Source of the DNA: Paractinoplanes atraurantiacus
GTDB lineage: Bacteria > Actinomycetota > Actinomycetes > Mycobacteriales > Micromonosporaceae
Length of the DNA stretch: 64,000 nt
NCBI RefSeq assembly: GCF_900215205.1
Contig: NZ_OBDY01000014.1
Location: 62,001 to 126,000, forward strand
Reading direction: 5' to 3'
Numbering within the stretch: the first letter of the stretch is position 1; each line of letters begins with the position of its first letter. The notes below the pieces were generated by a model, which was given only the letters and a program-made list of their open reading frames with translations, made no database searches and was not told the origin of the DNA. Position numbers and translations under genes: made by a program. Below are positions 41,943-50,560 of this stretch, in pieces.

Positions 41943-42734
41943 ATGAGGCAGACGAAGGCTCCTGGTGACACCACTCTCGCGGTCGAGCTCCGCGGGGTCC
42001 GGCGACGGTACGGCCGCGGGGCGCGCACGGTGAACGCCCTCGCGGGGATCGACCTGGCGTTGCCGCGCGGCACGTTCACGGCCGTCATGGGCCCGTCGGG
42101 GTCGGGCAAGTCCACGTTCCTGCAGTGCGCGGCCGGCCTTGACCGGCCGTCGGAGGGCTCCGTGCGCCTGGGCGGCACGGAGATCACCGGGATGAACGAG
42201 AACGAGCTGACCGAACTGCGGCGCGGCCGGCTCGGCTTTGTGTTCCAGGCGTTCAACCTGTTGCCGTCGCTGACGGTGGAGCAGAACGTCCTGCTGCCCC
42301 TGCGGCTGGCCGGGCAACGCCAGGATCGCCGGCGGGCGGCCGAGGTGCTCGGCAAGGTCGGGCTCGCCGACAAGGCGCGGCGCCGCCCCGGCGAGCTGTC
42401 CGGCGGCCAGCAGCAGCGGGTGGCCGTCGCCCGCGCCTTGGTCACCAACCCGGACGTGATCTTCGCGGACGAGCCCACCGGCGCCCTCGACACCGGCACC
42501 GCGGCCGAGGTCCTCGGCCTGCTCCGGCAAGCGGTGGACGGCCTCGGCGCCACCGTCGTCATGGTCACCCATGACCCGGTCGCCGCCGCCTGGGCCGACC
42601 GGGTGCTGTTCCTCGCCGACGGCGCGTTCGCCGACAGCCTGGAGCGCGGTTCGCCGGCCCGCATCGCGGCCCGGATGGCCGCCCTCGGCGCCGGCAACTT
42701 TCGCTCGGGTGTGATGGCGGGTGCGGCGGCATGA
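41943..42734 (+). CDS. MacB/LolD-type ABC transporter ATP-binding protein
   Basis: A 263-residue ATPase with Walker A GPSGSGKSTFLQ, Q-loop FVFQAFNLLPSL, signature LSGGQQQRVAVARAL, Walker B VIFADEPTGALDT and H-loop MVTHDPVAAAW. It belongs to the group that pairs with large single-chain FtsX permeases, such as BceA-like bacitracin-type exporters. Its stop overlaps the permease start by 4 bp. Together with the two-component system upstream it forms a typical drug-sensing and detoxification module of Gram-positive bacteria. Confidence 0.94.
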   Translation: MRQTKAPGDTTLAVELRGVRRRYGRGARTVNALAGIDLALPRGTFTAVMGPSGSGKSTFLQCAAGLDRPSEGSVRLGGTEITGMNENELTELRRGRLGFVFQAFNLLPSLTVEQNVLLPLRLAGQRQDRRRAAEVLGKVGLADKARRRPGELSGGQQQRVAVARALVTNPDVIFADEPTGALDTGTAAEVLGLLRQAVDGLGATVVMVTHDPVAAAWADRVLFLADGAFADSLERGSPARIAARMAALGAGNFRSGVMAGAAA

Positions 42735-45184
42735 TGCGCCCCAACGGACTCGCCCGTGCGGCCATCCGGTTCAAGCCCGCGTCGTTCGCGGGAACCTTCT
42801 TCGCCCTGCTGATGTCGGCGCTGATCGTCTCGGCCTGCGGCATCCTTCTGGAAACCGGCCTGCGCGCATCGGTGCCGCCGGCACGCTACGCGAACGCGCC
42901 GGTCGTCGTCGCCGCCGACCAGTACGAGTACATCGTCACCGGCAGCGGTGAGGACGCCGAGAGGGAAGCGGTGCCGCTGCCGGACACAGCACGGCTGGAC
43001 GCCGGGCTCGCGGCCAGGGCGGCCACGGCACCGGGTGCGACCGCGGCGGTCGCGGACTACACCTTCCCGGTACACACGCGCGGGGCCTCGCTCACCGGCC
43101 ACGGGTGGGGCTCACACCTGTTGACCGGTACCACGTTGACGGCCGGCGCCGAGCCTCGTGACGGCGAAGTCGTGCTCGCTCGGGACGCGGCCGCCGTCGG
43201 CGACACCGTCACCTTCGAGACCGCTTCCGGGCGGCGGGATTTCCGCGTGTCCGGCATCGCCGACACGGGCGGCCCGCTGGCCTGGTTCGCCGACGACCAG
43301 GCGGCCACGCTCGCCGGGCACCCCGGCCGGGCCGACGCCATCGCCGTGCTGGCGCCGCCGGGCACCGACGCCACCGCGCTCGCCGCTTCGGTGACCGCGA
43401 CGCTGGCCGGCTCCGAAGTCCAGGTGCACGCGGGCGACGACCGCGGCGCCGTGGAGGATCCCGGCCTCGGCTACGCCAAGGAGATCCTCTTCGGCATCGG
43501 CGGCTCCTTCGGTGGCATCGCCACCATCGTGGCGATCTTCACCGCGGCCGCGACAGTGGCCCTGTCCGTGTCCCAGCGGGCCAGAGGGTTCGCCCTGCTG
43601 CGTGCCGTCGGGGCCACCCCACGGCAGATCCGCCGCGCGGTCGCCGCCGAGGCGCTGCTGATCGCACCGCTCGCCGGGATCGCCGGCCTTCTGCCCGGCC
43701 TGGGGCTCGCGCACTGGTGGTTCGGGCAGTTGCAGGACCGCGGCGCCGTCCCGGCCGCGGCGCGGCTGCACCTCTCGGCGACGCCGCTGCTCATCGCGGT
43801 CGCCGTCGGGCTGCTCACGGCTCTGGCCGCCGGCTGGATGGCGGGCCGGCGCCCGGCGCGGACCCGGCCGGGTCAGGCGCTCACCGACGCGTCGATGCAA
43901 CGGCTGCGGCCGGGCGGCCTCCGCACCGTCCTCGGCGTCGCCGCCCTCCTCGGCGGCATCGGGCTCACCGGCATCGCGGCCCGCTCGGCCGGCAACGACG
44001 CGGCCGGCGCCGCGCTCGGCGTGGTCATGCTGTTCATGCTGGCGGTCGGGCTGCTCGGGCCGTTGCTGGCCCGGTTGTGCGCCGGCCTGTTCGGCCTGCC
44101 TCTGCGCGGCGGCGGGCCGGCGGCCGGGCTCGCGGCCGCCAACTCCCGTACGAACACTCGCCGGCTCGCCTCGGCCTTCACCCCGATCGTGCTGGCCATG
44201 GCCTTCGCCTCGACCCTCGTCTTCATGCACACGAGCGAGAACCACGCCGCCGGCAAGCAACTGCGCGCGGGTCTCACGGCCGACCACGTCGTCACGAACC
44301 CGGCCGGCCTCGCGGTCGACGCGGTGGACGGGGCCGCCCGTACGCCCGGCGTGGAAGCCGTTGTGGCCGTGCTCACCACCCAGGCGCTGGTGCCGGTCGG
44401 CACCGGCGAGTTCACGTCGCTGCAGGGCGCGACGGTCCAGGGCGTCACCGGCTCCGGCGCCGAGCTGGCCAAGGTGCAGGATCTGGACGTCCGCGACGGC
44501 AGCCTCGACGCGCTGGGCGGTGACCGGATCGCCATCGACACCACCCTGGCCACCGCGGCCGGCCGGGGTGTCGGCGACCGGCTCGCGCTCTACCTTCCCG
44601 ACGGCACCGAGATCAGTCCCGAGATCATCGCGGTGTACGGCCGCGGCCTCGGACTCGGCACCGTGACCATGGACCGGGCGTCGCTGGCCGGGCACGTCAC
44701 CTCAGAATTCGACAACGCCCTGCTGGTGCGGGGCGGCCCGGCCGAACCGCTCGAGGCCCTGGGAACGGTCACCGACGCCGACGGCTACGCCACCCGGCGG
44801 AGCCTGGACGCGGAGTTGGGCGCGTGGACCAACAACGCGATGGCCGCGGTCCTGGGCGGCTTCGCGGCCATCGCCGCCGTCAACACCCTGGTCATGACCG
44901 TCCTCGACCGGCGCCGCGAGCTGGGCATGCTGCGCCTGGTCGGCTCCACCCGGCGTCAGGTCCTCGCGATGCTCCATTGGGAGAGCCTGCTCGTCTCCCT
45001 CGCCGGCGTCGTCCTTGGTTCCGCCATCGCCGCGGCCACGCTGATCCCGATGATGCGCGGAACCACCGGCGAAGCACCGCACATCCCGCTTCTGACGTAC
45101 GGCTGTTTCGCCGCCGCCGCAACCGGTCTGGCCCTGCTCGCGGTCACCCTGCCGGCCCGGGCACTCCTGCGCCGCCGGTCATGA
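42731..45184 (+). CDS. Large FtsX-type ABC transporter permease
   Basis: An 817-residue protein with two FtsX domains. An N-terminal helix (FFALLMSALIVSACGILLE) and an extracellular domain of about 200 residues are followed by three helices that include GIATIVAIFTAAATVALSVS. The cytoplasmic loop RGFALLRAVGATPRQIRRAV follows, and then a second repeat whose loop is RRELGMLRLVGSTRRQVLAM. It would form the transporter with the ATPase encoded just upstream. Its final codons overlap the 3' end of the convergent reverse transcriptase gene by 6 bp. Confidence 0.93.
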   Translation: MMRPNGLARAAIRFKPASFAGTFFALLMSALIVSACGILLETGLRASVPPARYANAPVVVAADQYEYIVTGSGEDAEREAVPLPDTARLDAGLAARAATAPGATAAVADYTFPVHTRGASLTGHGWGSHLLTGTTLTAGAEPRDGEVVLARDAAAVGDTVTFETASGRRDFRVSGIADTGGPLAWFADDQAATLAGHPGRADAIAVLAPPGTDATALAASVTATLAGSEVQVHAGDDRGAVEDPGLGYAKEILFGIGGSFGGIATIVAIFTAAATVALSVSQRARGFALLRAVGATPRQIRRAVAAEALLIAPLAGIAGLLPGLGLAHWWFGQLQDRGAVPAAARLHLSATPLLIAVAVGLLTALAAGWMAGRRPARTRPGQALTDASMQRLRPGGLRTVLGVAALLGGIGLTGIAARSAGNDAAGAALGVVMLFMLAVGLLGPLLARLCAGLFGLPLRGGGPAAGLAAANSRTNTRRLASAFTPIVLAMAFASTLVFMHTSENHAAGKQLRAGLTADHVVTNPAGLAVDAVDGAARTPGVEAVVAVLTTQALVPVGTGEFTSLQGATVQGVTGSGAELAKVQDLDVRDGSLDALGGDRIAIDTTLATAAGRGVGDRLALYLPDGTEISPEIIAVYGRGLGLGTVTMDRASLAGHVTSEFDNALLVRGGPAEPLEALGTVTDADGYATRRSLDAELGAWTNNAMAAVLGGFAAIAAVNTLVMTVLDRRRELGMLRLVGSTRRQVLAMLHWESLLVSLAGVVLGSAIAAATLIPMMRGTTGEAPHIPLLTYGCFAAAATGLALLAVTLPARALLRRRS

Positions 45185-46591
45185 CCGGCGCTCCACCGAC
45201 ACCTCTGGGCCCGAGGACCGTACACGGTCGAGCAGGTCCTTCAGTTTCGCGGCGCGGGATGGGTGGTGATGGGACATCCACGCGACACGGCCGGCCAGGT
45301 GGGCGGCGAAGTCGGGGTGACCGTCGCGGTTGGCCGCCGCCAGTCCCTGGGTGGCCGCGTTGTGCAAGATGGCCCGCAAGCGATCGTAGTCCTCGCGGGG
45401 CACCGCCGGACGGTCGTTGACGACCAGGCCGGTCAGTTCCTGACGCTGCGACCGGCGCCGCACCCGGGTCTTGCCCGGGTGCGCCCGGAACCCCTCCTCC
45501 CGGGCGATCTGCCCGGCCAGGGCGACGAGCCGCGCCACACGGCCGTCGGCGAGCGTGCCGGAGAAGGCCAGGTCGTCGGCGTATCGCCCGTAGGTGAGGC
45601 CGAAGCGGCCGGCCAGCCCGCTCAGCCGCCGGTCCAGCCGGAAGGCGCAGAGATTGGCCAGCGCGGGCGACGTGGGCGCCCCTTGCGGCAGGTGCGGCTG
45701 CCGCAACAGCGCGGCCAGGTACGGATCGGAGGCGGCACGCAGGATCCGGGCCGGCGTCCGCGTGGTGGTGAGGGCGGTCAGCGCGTGCGCGACGGGCTCC
45801 GGATAGCCGATGCCGAGGAAGAGCCCGTGGATCCGTGCCGCCGTGATGCTGGAGAAGAAGGCACGCAGGTCCATGCTCACCAGCACACTGGCGCCCGCGT
45901 GGGCCCGCGCGAAAGTGTGCGCGTCCCGGCCCGGTACGAATCCGTGGACGCTGGGGTGCACGGGCACACGCGACAGGATCTGATCGAGCAACTGCCGTTG
46001 CAGCGCACGCATCCGCGGCTTGGGCGCCTCGATCAGCCGGTGCGTAAGCCAGGTGTAGCGGTAATGCCGCAGCCGCTCGTCGCGGGCGTGCCGATTGATC
46101 TCGCGGCGGTCGGCGAACCAGTCGAGAGCGTCGCCGTCGAGATCGAGGAACGCCGCGAGGCCCGCCAAGCCGTCGACACCCGGCGCGCCCCACCGCATCC
46201 GTACGACCCGCACCGGCACCACCGGCCGATGCCGGACGACCGCCCGTCGCACCGCGACCCGCGGCCGGCCCTCGAGCCCGGCCAGGAAATGGCGCAGTTC
46301 CCGGGGCCGGTCGGCGGGGGCGCGCGGATAAGCCAGCAGCACGGCCCCGACCAGCCGCCGAGCCCAGGCCGGGCGGCCCGCCACCACGGAACCGACCGTC
46401 GCCACCATGTCCTCGGGCCGCCAGCTCGTGGTGAGCAGGGCGTCGGCCAGAGCGCCCGCGACCTGCCACGGCGACTGCCGGTGGGCCCCTTTCGGGGTAC
46501 GGGCGGCAGCGTGCCCCGACGATTCCCGGTCGTGCCTGCGCCGGGCTGCGCGAAGCGCGGAGGCGCGCCGGCGATGCGCTGCGGTGGTCAC
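45179..46591 (-). CDS. Retron-type reverse transcriptase
   Basis: 470 residues. After an N-terminal region of about 175 residues comes an RT domain with APKPRMRALQRQLLDQIL, HGFVPGRDAHTFARAHAG, VSMDLRAFFSSI (D241), LPQGAPTSPALANLCAFRL, and the catalytic YADD (337-340) in YGRYADDLAFSG. The end of the domain, GFRAHPGKTRV then LTGLVVNDRPAVPREDYDRL, is typical of retron RTs. The VTG motif is LTG here and the NAxxH motif is FARAH, so it is a divergent member. The GTG start at 46591 lies next to a hairpin. I cannot recognise an msr-msd RNA or an effector gene. Function as a defence retron is inferred from the family only. Confidence 0.85.
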   Translation of the reverse strand: MTTAAHRRRASALRAARRRHDRESSGHAAARTPKGAHRQSPWQVAGALADALLTTSWRPEDMVATVGSVVAGRPAWARRLVGAVLLAYPRAPADRPRELRHFLAGLEGRPRVAVRRAVVRHRPVVPVRVVRMRWGAPGVDGLAGLAAFLDLDGDALDWFADRREINRHARDERLRHYRYTWLTHRLIEAPKPRMRALQRQLLDQILSRVPVHPSVHGFVPGRDAHTFARAHAGASVLVSMDLRAFFSSITAARIHGLFLGIGYPEPVAHALTALTTTRTPARILRAASDPYLAALLRQPHLPQGAPTSPALANLCAFRLDRRLSGLAGRFGLTYGRYADDLAFSGTLADGRVARLVALAGQIAREEGFRAHPGKTRVRRRSQRQELTGLVVNDRPAVPREDYDRLRAILHNAATQGLAAANRDGHPDFAAHLAGRVAWMSHHHPSRAAKLKDLLDRVRSSGPEVSVERRS

Positions 46592-46601
46592 TCAAGCTTC
46601 C

Positions 46602-46616
46602 CCGGGGTTACCCCGG
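46602..46616. repeat. Perfect hairpin just upstream of the reverse transcriptase start
   Basis: CCGGGGTTACCCCGG forms a 6-bp GC stem with a 3-nt loop, and ends about 10 bp before the GTG start of the reverse transcriptase. It lies in the 96-bp gap after hsp20, so it may end the hsp20 transcript, control RT translation, or belong to a retron RNA. Confidence 0.45.
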
Positions 46617-46687
46617 AGAGACCCTCGCCGCCGGAACGACGGGCGACGGTCGAGCTCGGGACACGCTGCCACCCGGCCAGCATAAGG

Positions 46688-47113
46688 TCAGCCGGCGATC
46701 TGCCGCCGTCCGCTGGTGCCGGAGGCTACGCTGATCCGCCGCGGCTTGGCCCGATCGGAGATCGGGATGCGCAGCGTGAGCACGCCGTTGTCGTACGTCG
46801 CCTCGAGTTTGTCGGTGTCGAGGGTGTCGCCGAGGAACAGCTGACGGCTGAAGACGCCCATCGGCCGCTCGCTGATCACGGACTCGACGCCGTCCCGGCG
46901 GGTCCGCAGGCGCTCGGCCCGGACCTGGAGCACGTTCTGCTCGACGGTCAGGTCGATCGAGTCCGGGTCGACGCCCGGCAGGTCGAAGTAGACGTAGAAC
47001 CAGTCGCCGTCACGCTCGGCGTCGACGTGCATGACCGCGGGCCGGCCGGAGGTGCCGACGAACTGCTCGAAGACGCGGTCGATTTCACGGAACGGATCGG
47101 TGCGCATCAGCAT
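46688..47113 (-). CDS. Small heat shock protein Hsp20
   Basis: 141 residues with an alpha-crystallin domain. FREIDRVFEQF lies at the start, the beta-strand core includes YVYFDLPGVDPDSIDLTVEQ, the conserved end is YDNGVLTLRIPI, and a short basic C-terminal tail follows. Hsp20 oligomers hold unfolding proteins for refolding. The ATG at 47113 is preferred because GAAGGGGGAAA lies upstream and the protein then starts with MLMRTDPF, as in relatives. A HAIR-like inverted repeat at 47143-47165 overlaps the promoter region, indicating HspR-type heat-shock control. The reverse transcriptase gene follows in the same direction 96 bp later. Confidence 0.93.
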   Translation of the reverse strand: MLMRTDPFREIDRVFEQFVGTSGRPAVMHVDAERDGDWFYVYFDLPGVDPDSIDLTVEQNVLQVRAERLRTRRDGVESVISERPMGVFSRQLFLGDTLDTDKLEATYDNGVLTLRIPISDRAKPRRISVASGTSGRRQIAG

Positions 47114-47142
47114 GGTCGTTTCCCCCTTCGGAATCATCCGGC

Positions 47143-47204
47143 AGTTGAGTGCCTCCGACTCAACTCTCACTTCCACCAATACAACGACTCGAATCCGGCG
47201 TCAA
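47143..47204 (-). promoter_or_regulatory. hsp20 promoter with HAIR-like operator
   Basis: AGTTGAGT, 7 nt, then ACTCAACT (47143-47165) is a perfect inverted repeat. It differs from the HspR-associated HAIR consensus (CTTGAGT-N7-ACTCAAG) by one outer base in each arm. Immediately upstream on the minus strand, TTGACG (47199-47204) and TATTGG (47176-47181) are separated by 17 nt and fit -35 and -10 boxes. The operator lies just downstream of the -10, suited to repression. Confidence 0.6.
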
Positions 47205-47275
47205 GACCTTGCGTCCGGCCCCGAGAGCTCCTATTTCTAGGAGAAGGTCAATCGGCTCGTAGGAGGTGATCCTCG

Positions 47276-47617
47276 ATGTGGTCGCAGCCACCGCCGCCGG
47301 TCGCCGACTGGTGGGTCCTGCATGTCGCGGCCAGCCCGCACGAAGTCCAGGACGCCCTCATCGATGCCTGCGTCCATCAGCGCGCGCGTGCGCTGCCCGA
47401 CCCGGACTACCCGGCCTACCTGGCCGGCCAGGGCAGCACCGACGAGCCGCCGGCGTGGCTGAGCTTCGCCCGCGCCGAGCTCAGCCGCCGCGGACACCCG
47501 ACACGCTGGTGCGAGCCGGACTGCCGGCACCGCGACGTCCGGCACCTGAGTCCCCTGATTCCGGGTGCGCCAGCCGGCGGAACCGCTCCGCGTCGGCGGC
47601 GCGGGGCAGATTATTGA
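47276..47617 (+). CDS. Small hypothetical protein
   Basis: 113 residues, MWSQPPPPVADWWVLHVAAS onward. A near-perfect AGGAGGTGA lies 6 nt before the ATG, which makes it a credible gene. I do not recognise a family. The first 80 residues are compact, with a histidine/cysteine-containing segment (TRWCEPDCRHRDVRHL) that could bind a metal. The last 30 residues read antisense through the 3' end of the frameshifted DUF72 gene and are low complexity. It is divergent from hsp20. Confidence 0.5.
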   Translation: MWSQPPPPVADWWVLHVAASPHEVQDALIDACVHQRARALPDPDYPAYLAGQGSTDEPPAWLSFARAELSRRGHPTRWCEPDCRHRDVRHLSPLIPGAPAGGTAPRRRRGADY

Positions 47618-48283
47618 ACATGACGTACGCCGGTCCGGCGCCGACGATGCCGTCGAGCCGGGCCAGCTCGTCGTCGGTGTAGACGTGCCGGGCACCGGTG
47701 ATGCCGTGCAGCCGGTAGTACGCCGTCGGCGTCAGGCTGACGCGCAGGAACGGGTCGGCCGCGTGGGTCAGGTCCAGCTCCTCGCACAGCTCCCGGACCA
47801 GCTCGTCCGGCCACGGCCCGCGCGGCTCCCACACCAGGCGGACGCCGGCCGGCCGGTGCGCCCGGAAGCAGAACTCGCGCAGCCGCGCGACGGCGCTCCC
47901 GCTCGGCCGGAAGCTCGCCGGGCACTGGAGCAGGATCGCGCTCGCGCCCAGGATCTCGGCGCAGCCGACCGTCGTCTCCCAGGCGCGAGCGACAACGGGC
48001 GTCCAGCGGAAACCGCCGGCCTCCGCCCGCTCGTCGGCGCTCAACGGCGTGCGCAGCCGCCGGTAGGTCGGGCTCTTCGCCTCATGCGTGATCAGCTGCC
48101 ACGCCTTGACCGTGAACTCGAACTCCGGCGGAACAGCGGCCCGCCACCGCGCAGCGTCGCCTCGCGGGGCGGCTCGTAGAACGTCTGCTGCACCTCCAGC
48201 ACCTCGAAGCGACGCGCGTACGACGTCAGCGCCATCCCGGCACCGCACAAACCGACCTTCACCGCCGTCATAAGCGGTTTCAT
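47481..48283 (-). pseudogene. DUF72 (YecE-like) gene with a one-base frameshift
   Basis: The N-terminal part (MTAVKVGLCGAGMALTSYA, then VQQTFYEPPREATLR) reads in one frame from ATG 48271 or 48283. The rest (WRAAVPPEFEFTVKAWQLIT, YTDDELARLDGIVGAGPAYV, MFNNLPRA) reads in another frame to the stop at 47481. The junction is at about 48148-48156, where inserting one base would restore RWRAAVPP. The complete protein would be a TIM-barrel DUF72 member of about 260 residues, function unknown. Either a recent mutation or a sequencing error explains the break. The 3' end overlaps the small gene at 47276-47617. Confidence 0.75.
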
Positions 48284-48326
48284 ACCCACCCGAGGTGACC
48301 TAACCTGTGCCAAGCGGAGGTGATCG

Positions 48327-49355
48327 ATGAACCAACTTCTCGACGGGCTGACCTCGCTGGGCTGGGCTTCCGGCACACCCCTGTTCTTCTCCGGGGCCGA
48401 GCGGCCGGGCCGGGTCTCGGTGGTGCACGGCCCGAGCATCGAAGTGATCTGGTTTCCGTACGATGCCGAAGCCGAGACCACGCTGTTCGAGTTGCGCCGC
48501 GATCTCAACCTGCGGCCGGTGGCCGGCGACTGGATCGTGATCGACGGCGGGGAGCCGGTGCGGGTGGTACCGCGGCGGACGTCGCTGTCACGTCCCGACC
48601 CGAACGAGAGGGACATCCAGGTCCTCGCGGCCAACATCGACACGGTGATGATCGTGCTGCCGATCGACCGGGGCCTCAATCTCAAGAACCTCGAGCGGCT
48701 CTCCGTGATGGTGTGGGACAGCGGCGCCGATCCGCTGATCGTGCTCACGAAGGCGGACGCCACCGATGACCCGGGCCCGATGGTCGACGAGGCCCAGGCG
48801 GCCGCGCCCGGGGTGCCGGTGGTCCTGACCAGCGCCGTCGACGGGCGAGGGCTCGACGAGCTGCGGTCGCGGATGGGTGCCGGGACGACCACGACCATGC
48901 TCGGCCCGTCCGGGGTGGGCAAGACGTCGCTTCTCAACGCGCTGGAAGGCCACGCCGAGCCGGTGCGGGAGGTCCGGCGCGACGGGCAGGGCCGGCACAC
49001 GACGACCACCCGGAAGCTGTACCGGCTGGGCATCGGCGGGGTGCTGCTGGATCTGCCCGGGATTCGATCGCTCGACCTGTACGCCAGCGACGCCGCGGTG
49101 GAGGAGACCTTCACCGACATCGCCGCCCTGGCCGAGCACTGCCGGTTCCGGGACTGCGCTCACGACGGCGATGAGGGTTGCGCGGTCGAGGCCGCGGTGG
49201 CCGCCGGCGAGCTGCCCGAGCGACGGTTGCACAGCTGGCATGCGATCCGGCGGGAGATGGCCTACCAGTCGCGGCGCAGCGATCCGGCGGCCATGGCCGC
49301 CCAGCGCCAGGAGTGGAAGCGGATCACGAAGGCGAGCCGGAAGGCCGGCCGGTGA
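48327..49355 (+). CDS. rsgA: Ribosome small-subunit-dependent GTPase A
   Basis: 342 residues with the circularly permuted GTPase order. An OB-fold N-terminus (PVAGDWIVIDGG) is followed by G4 VLTKADA, G5 near LTSAVDG, G1 GPSGVGKTSLLN, G2 HTTTTRKLY and G3 LDLPGIRSLDL. The zinc site CRFRDCAHDGDEGC and a C-terminal helix follow. It tests maturation of the 30S ribosomal subunit and is found in many bacteria. Its length is as usual. The start ATG at 48327 has GGAGGTG 6 nt upstream. The end overlaps the convergent SRPBCC gene by 32 bp. Confidence 0.95.
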   Translation: MNQLLDGLTSLGWASGTPLFFSGAERPGRVSVVHGPSIEVIWFPYDAEAETTLFELRRDLNLRPVAGDWIVIDGGEPVRVVPRRTSLSRPDPNERDIQVLAANIDTVMIVLPIDRGLNLKNLERLSVMVWDSGADPLIVLTKADATDDPGPMVDEAQAAAPGVPVVLTSAVDGRGLDELRSRMGAGTTTTMLGPSGVGKTSLLNALEGHAEPVREVRRDGQGRHTTTTRKLYRLGIGGVLLDLPGIRSLDLYASDAAVEETFTDIAALAEHCRFRDCAHDGDEGCAVEAAVAAGELPERRLHSWHAIRREMAYQSRRSDPAAMAAQRQEWKRITKASRKAGR

Positions 49356-49821
49356 CCGCCTGTTCAACGTCCCGGGCCAGGGCGCGCAACGTGGCCGCGA
49401 AGCCGAGACGCCCGGCGAGAGACAGCACCGGCCCCGCGAATCGGGTGATCTTCCGCGGGGAGACGGTCACATCCTCGTACCAGACCACACGGCAACGCCG
49501 GCCCGGCAGAGGCGTCACCGAGAACCAGGCCCGGCCGTGCACGACGCGCCCCGACTTGCGCACCTCACATCGCCCGAGCCGATCATGCTCGCCATCACCG
49601 GACGGCGGCTGCCAGCCGACCACGGTCATCGGGTCGTCGAACGCCAGCGGCCCCACACCGCTGCGGGCCACGAACGTGGCACCTGTCCCCTCGGAGGGGC
49701 CGGGCAGGGTACGCACGGCGGTCAATGGCGCCCAATCACCATGGCGGGGCCAGTCCACCAGGGCCGCCCAGACCACGGTGGCGGGGGCGTTCACCTCTTG
49801 CACAACCGTGAACTCAGCCAT
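49324..49821 (-). CDS. SRPBCC (START-like) family protein
   Basis: A 165-residue soluble protein of the polyketide-cyclase/START-like fold. The start FTVVQEVNAPATVVWAALVD is followed by W-x-PLT and TGATFVAR strands, and the long C-terminal helix (FAGPVLSLAGRLGFAATLRA) closes the ligand pocket. Members bind hydrophobic ligands and many are uncharacterised. No enzyme partner is adjacent. It is convergent with rsgA and divergent from the small exported gene at 49888. Confidence 0.85.
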   Translation of the reverse strand: MAEFTVVQEVNAPATVVWAALVDWPRHGDWAPLTAVRTLPGPSEGTGATFVARSGVGPLAFDDPMTVVGWQPPSGDGEHDRLGRCEVRKSGRVVHGRAWFSVTPLPGRRCRVVWYEDVTVSPRKITRFAGPVLSLAGRLGFAATLRALARDVEQAVTGRPSGSPS

Positions 49822-49887
49822 CGACGAACTCCCAGATCAGTGCCGGCGTCAGTTTCTCAGTATGATCGCCGACTAGAGTCGCAGCCT

Positions 49888-50318
49888 GTGAAGCGTGCTT
49901 CGATCGCTGCCGGTGCCGTGGTGTTCGCGTTCGTGGCGGTCGGCGTCTTCGGCCAGGTGCGCCGTGCCCATCGAGAGTCCGTCCGGGCCTGGTCCGAATG
50001 GATCCCTCCGGCCCCCTGGCCGACGACGGCGTGACAGACGTCTATTCGTACAAGGACTTCAAGGTCGCCGTGAACTTCACCTACATATCCGACGGGCAGC
50101 CCTGCGCAGATCAGCCGTGCATCCGCGACGCCGACCTCACCGTCGCGACCGACGACGCGCCCAGCCTCCGCCACGCCGCCGTCTGGTTCCTCGACGGCCC
50201 GCCGGCCACCGCCGCCGAGGCACGCCGTTTCTGGGCGAAGACCACCTGGGTCCCCCACGCCGACGCCACCTGGTTCACCGACCTGGCAGCCCAGGGAACC
50301 ATCTACACCCGCCGTTGA
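49888..50318 (+). pseudogene. Small membrane-anchored protein split by a frameshift
   Basis: From GTG 49888 a frame encodes KRASIAAGAVVFAFVAVGVF (a membrane anchor) and ends at 50034. The adjacent frame from ATG 49998 to 50318 encodes a polar domain with YSYKDFKVAVNFTYI, CADQPC and WAKTTWVPHADATWF. The two parts join naturally if one base is shifted near 49990-50030. Alternatively, 49998-50318 could be a 106-residue protein of its own, although it lacks a good ribosome-binding site. No family recognised. The 242 bp after it hold only a fragment (LAKLARRLRDDSTGTPHLAE) that looks like the tail of a lost gene. Confidence 0.4.
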
Positions 50319-50560
50319 TCCCACGCTCGCCGGGGACGCGTACGCTGCTGGTTCCCAGCGACCTAGCCCACGGTTGCGCTCACCCCATGCCCACCGGTCA
50401 ACATCCAACACTGCCCGCATGCTGGTCCGGCTCATCCGCGCCGGTCACACGCCGACGCGCTCGCCAAGCTGGCGCGCAGGCTGAGAGACGACAGCACCGG
50501 CACGCCCCATCTGGCCGAGATGGCCGCCGCCAGCGACCGCTGGCTTCAGTACCGCCATCC

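Noticed and set aside
46592..46687. msr-msd retron RNA in the gap before the reverse transcriptase
   Set aside because: Only a short hairpin and a weak GC stem are seen. There are no a1/a2 repeats and no branching-G context I can recognise.
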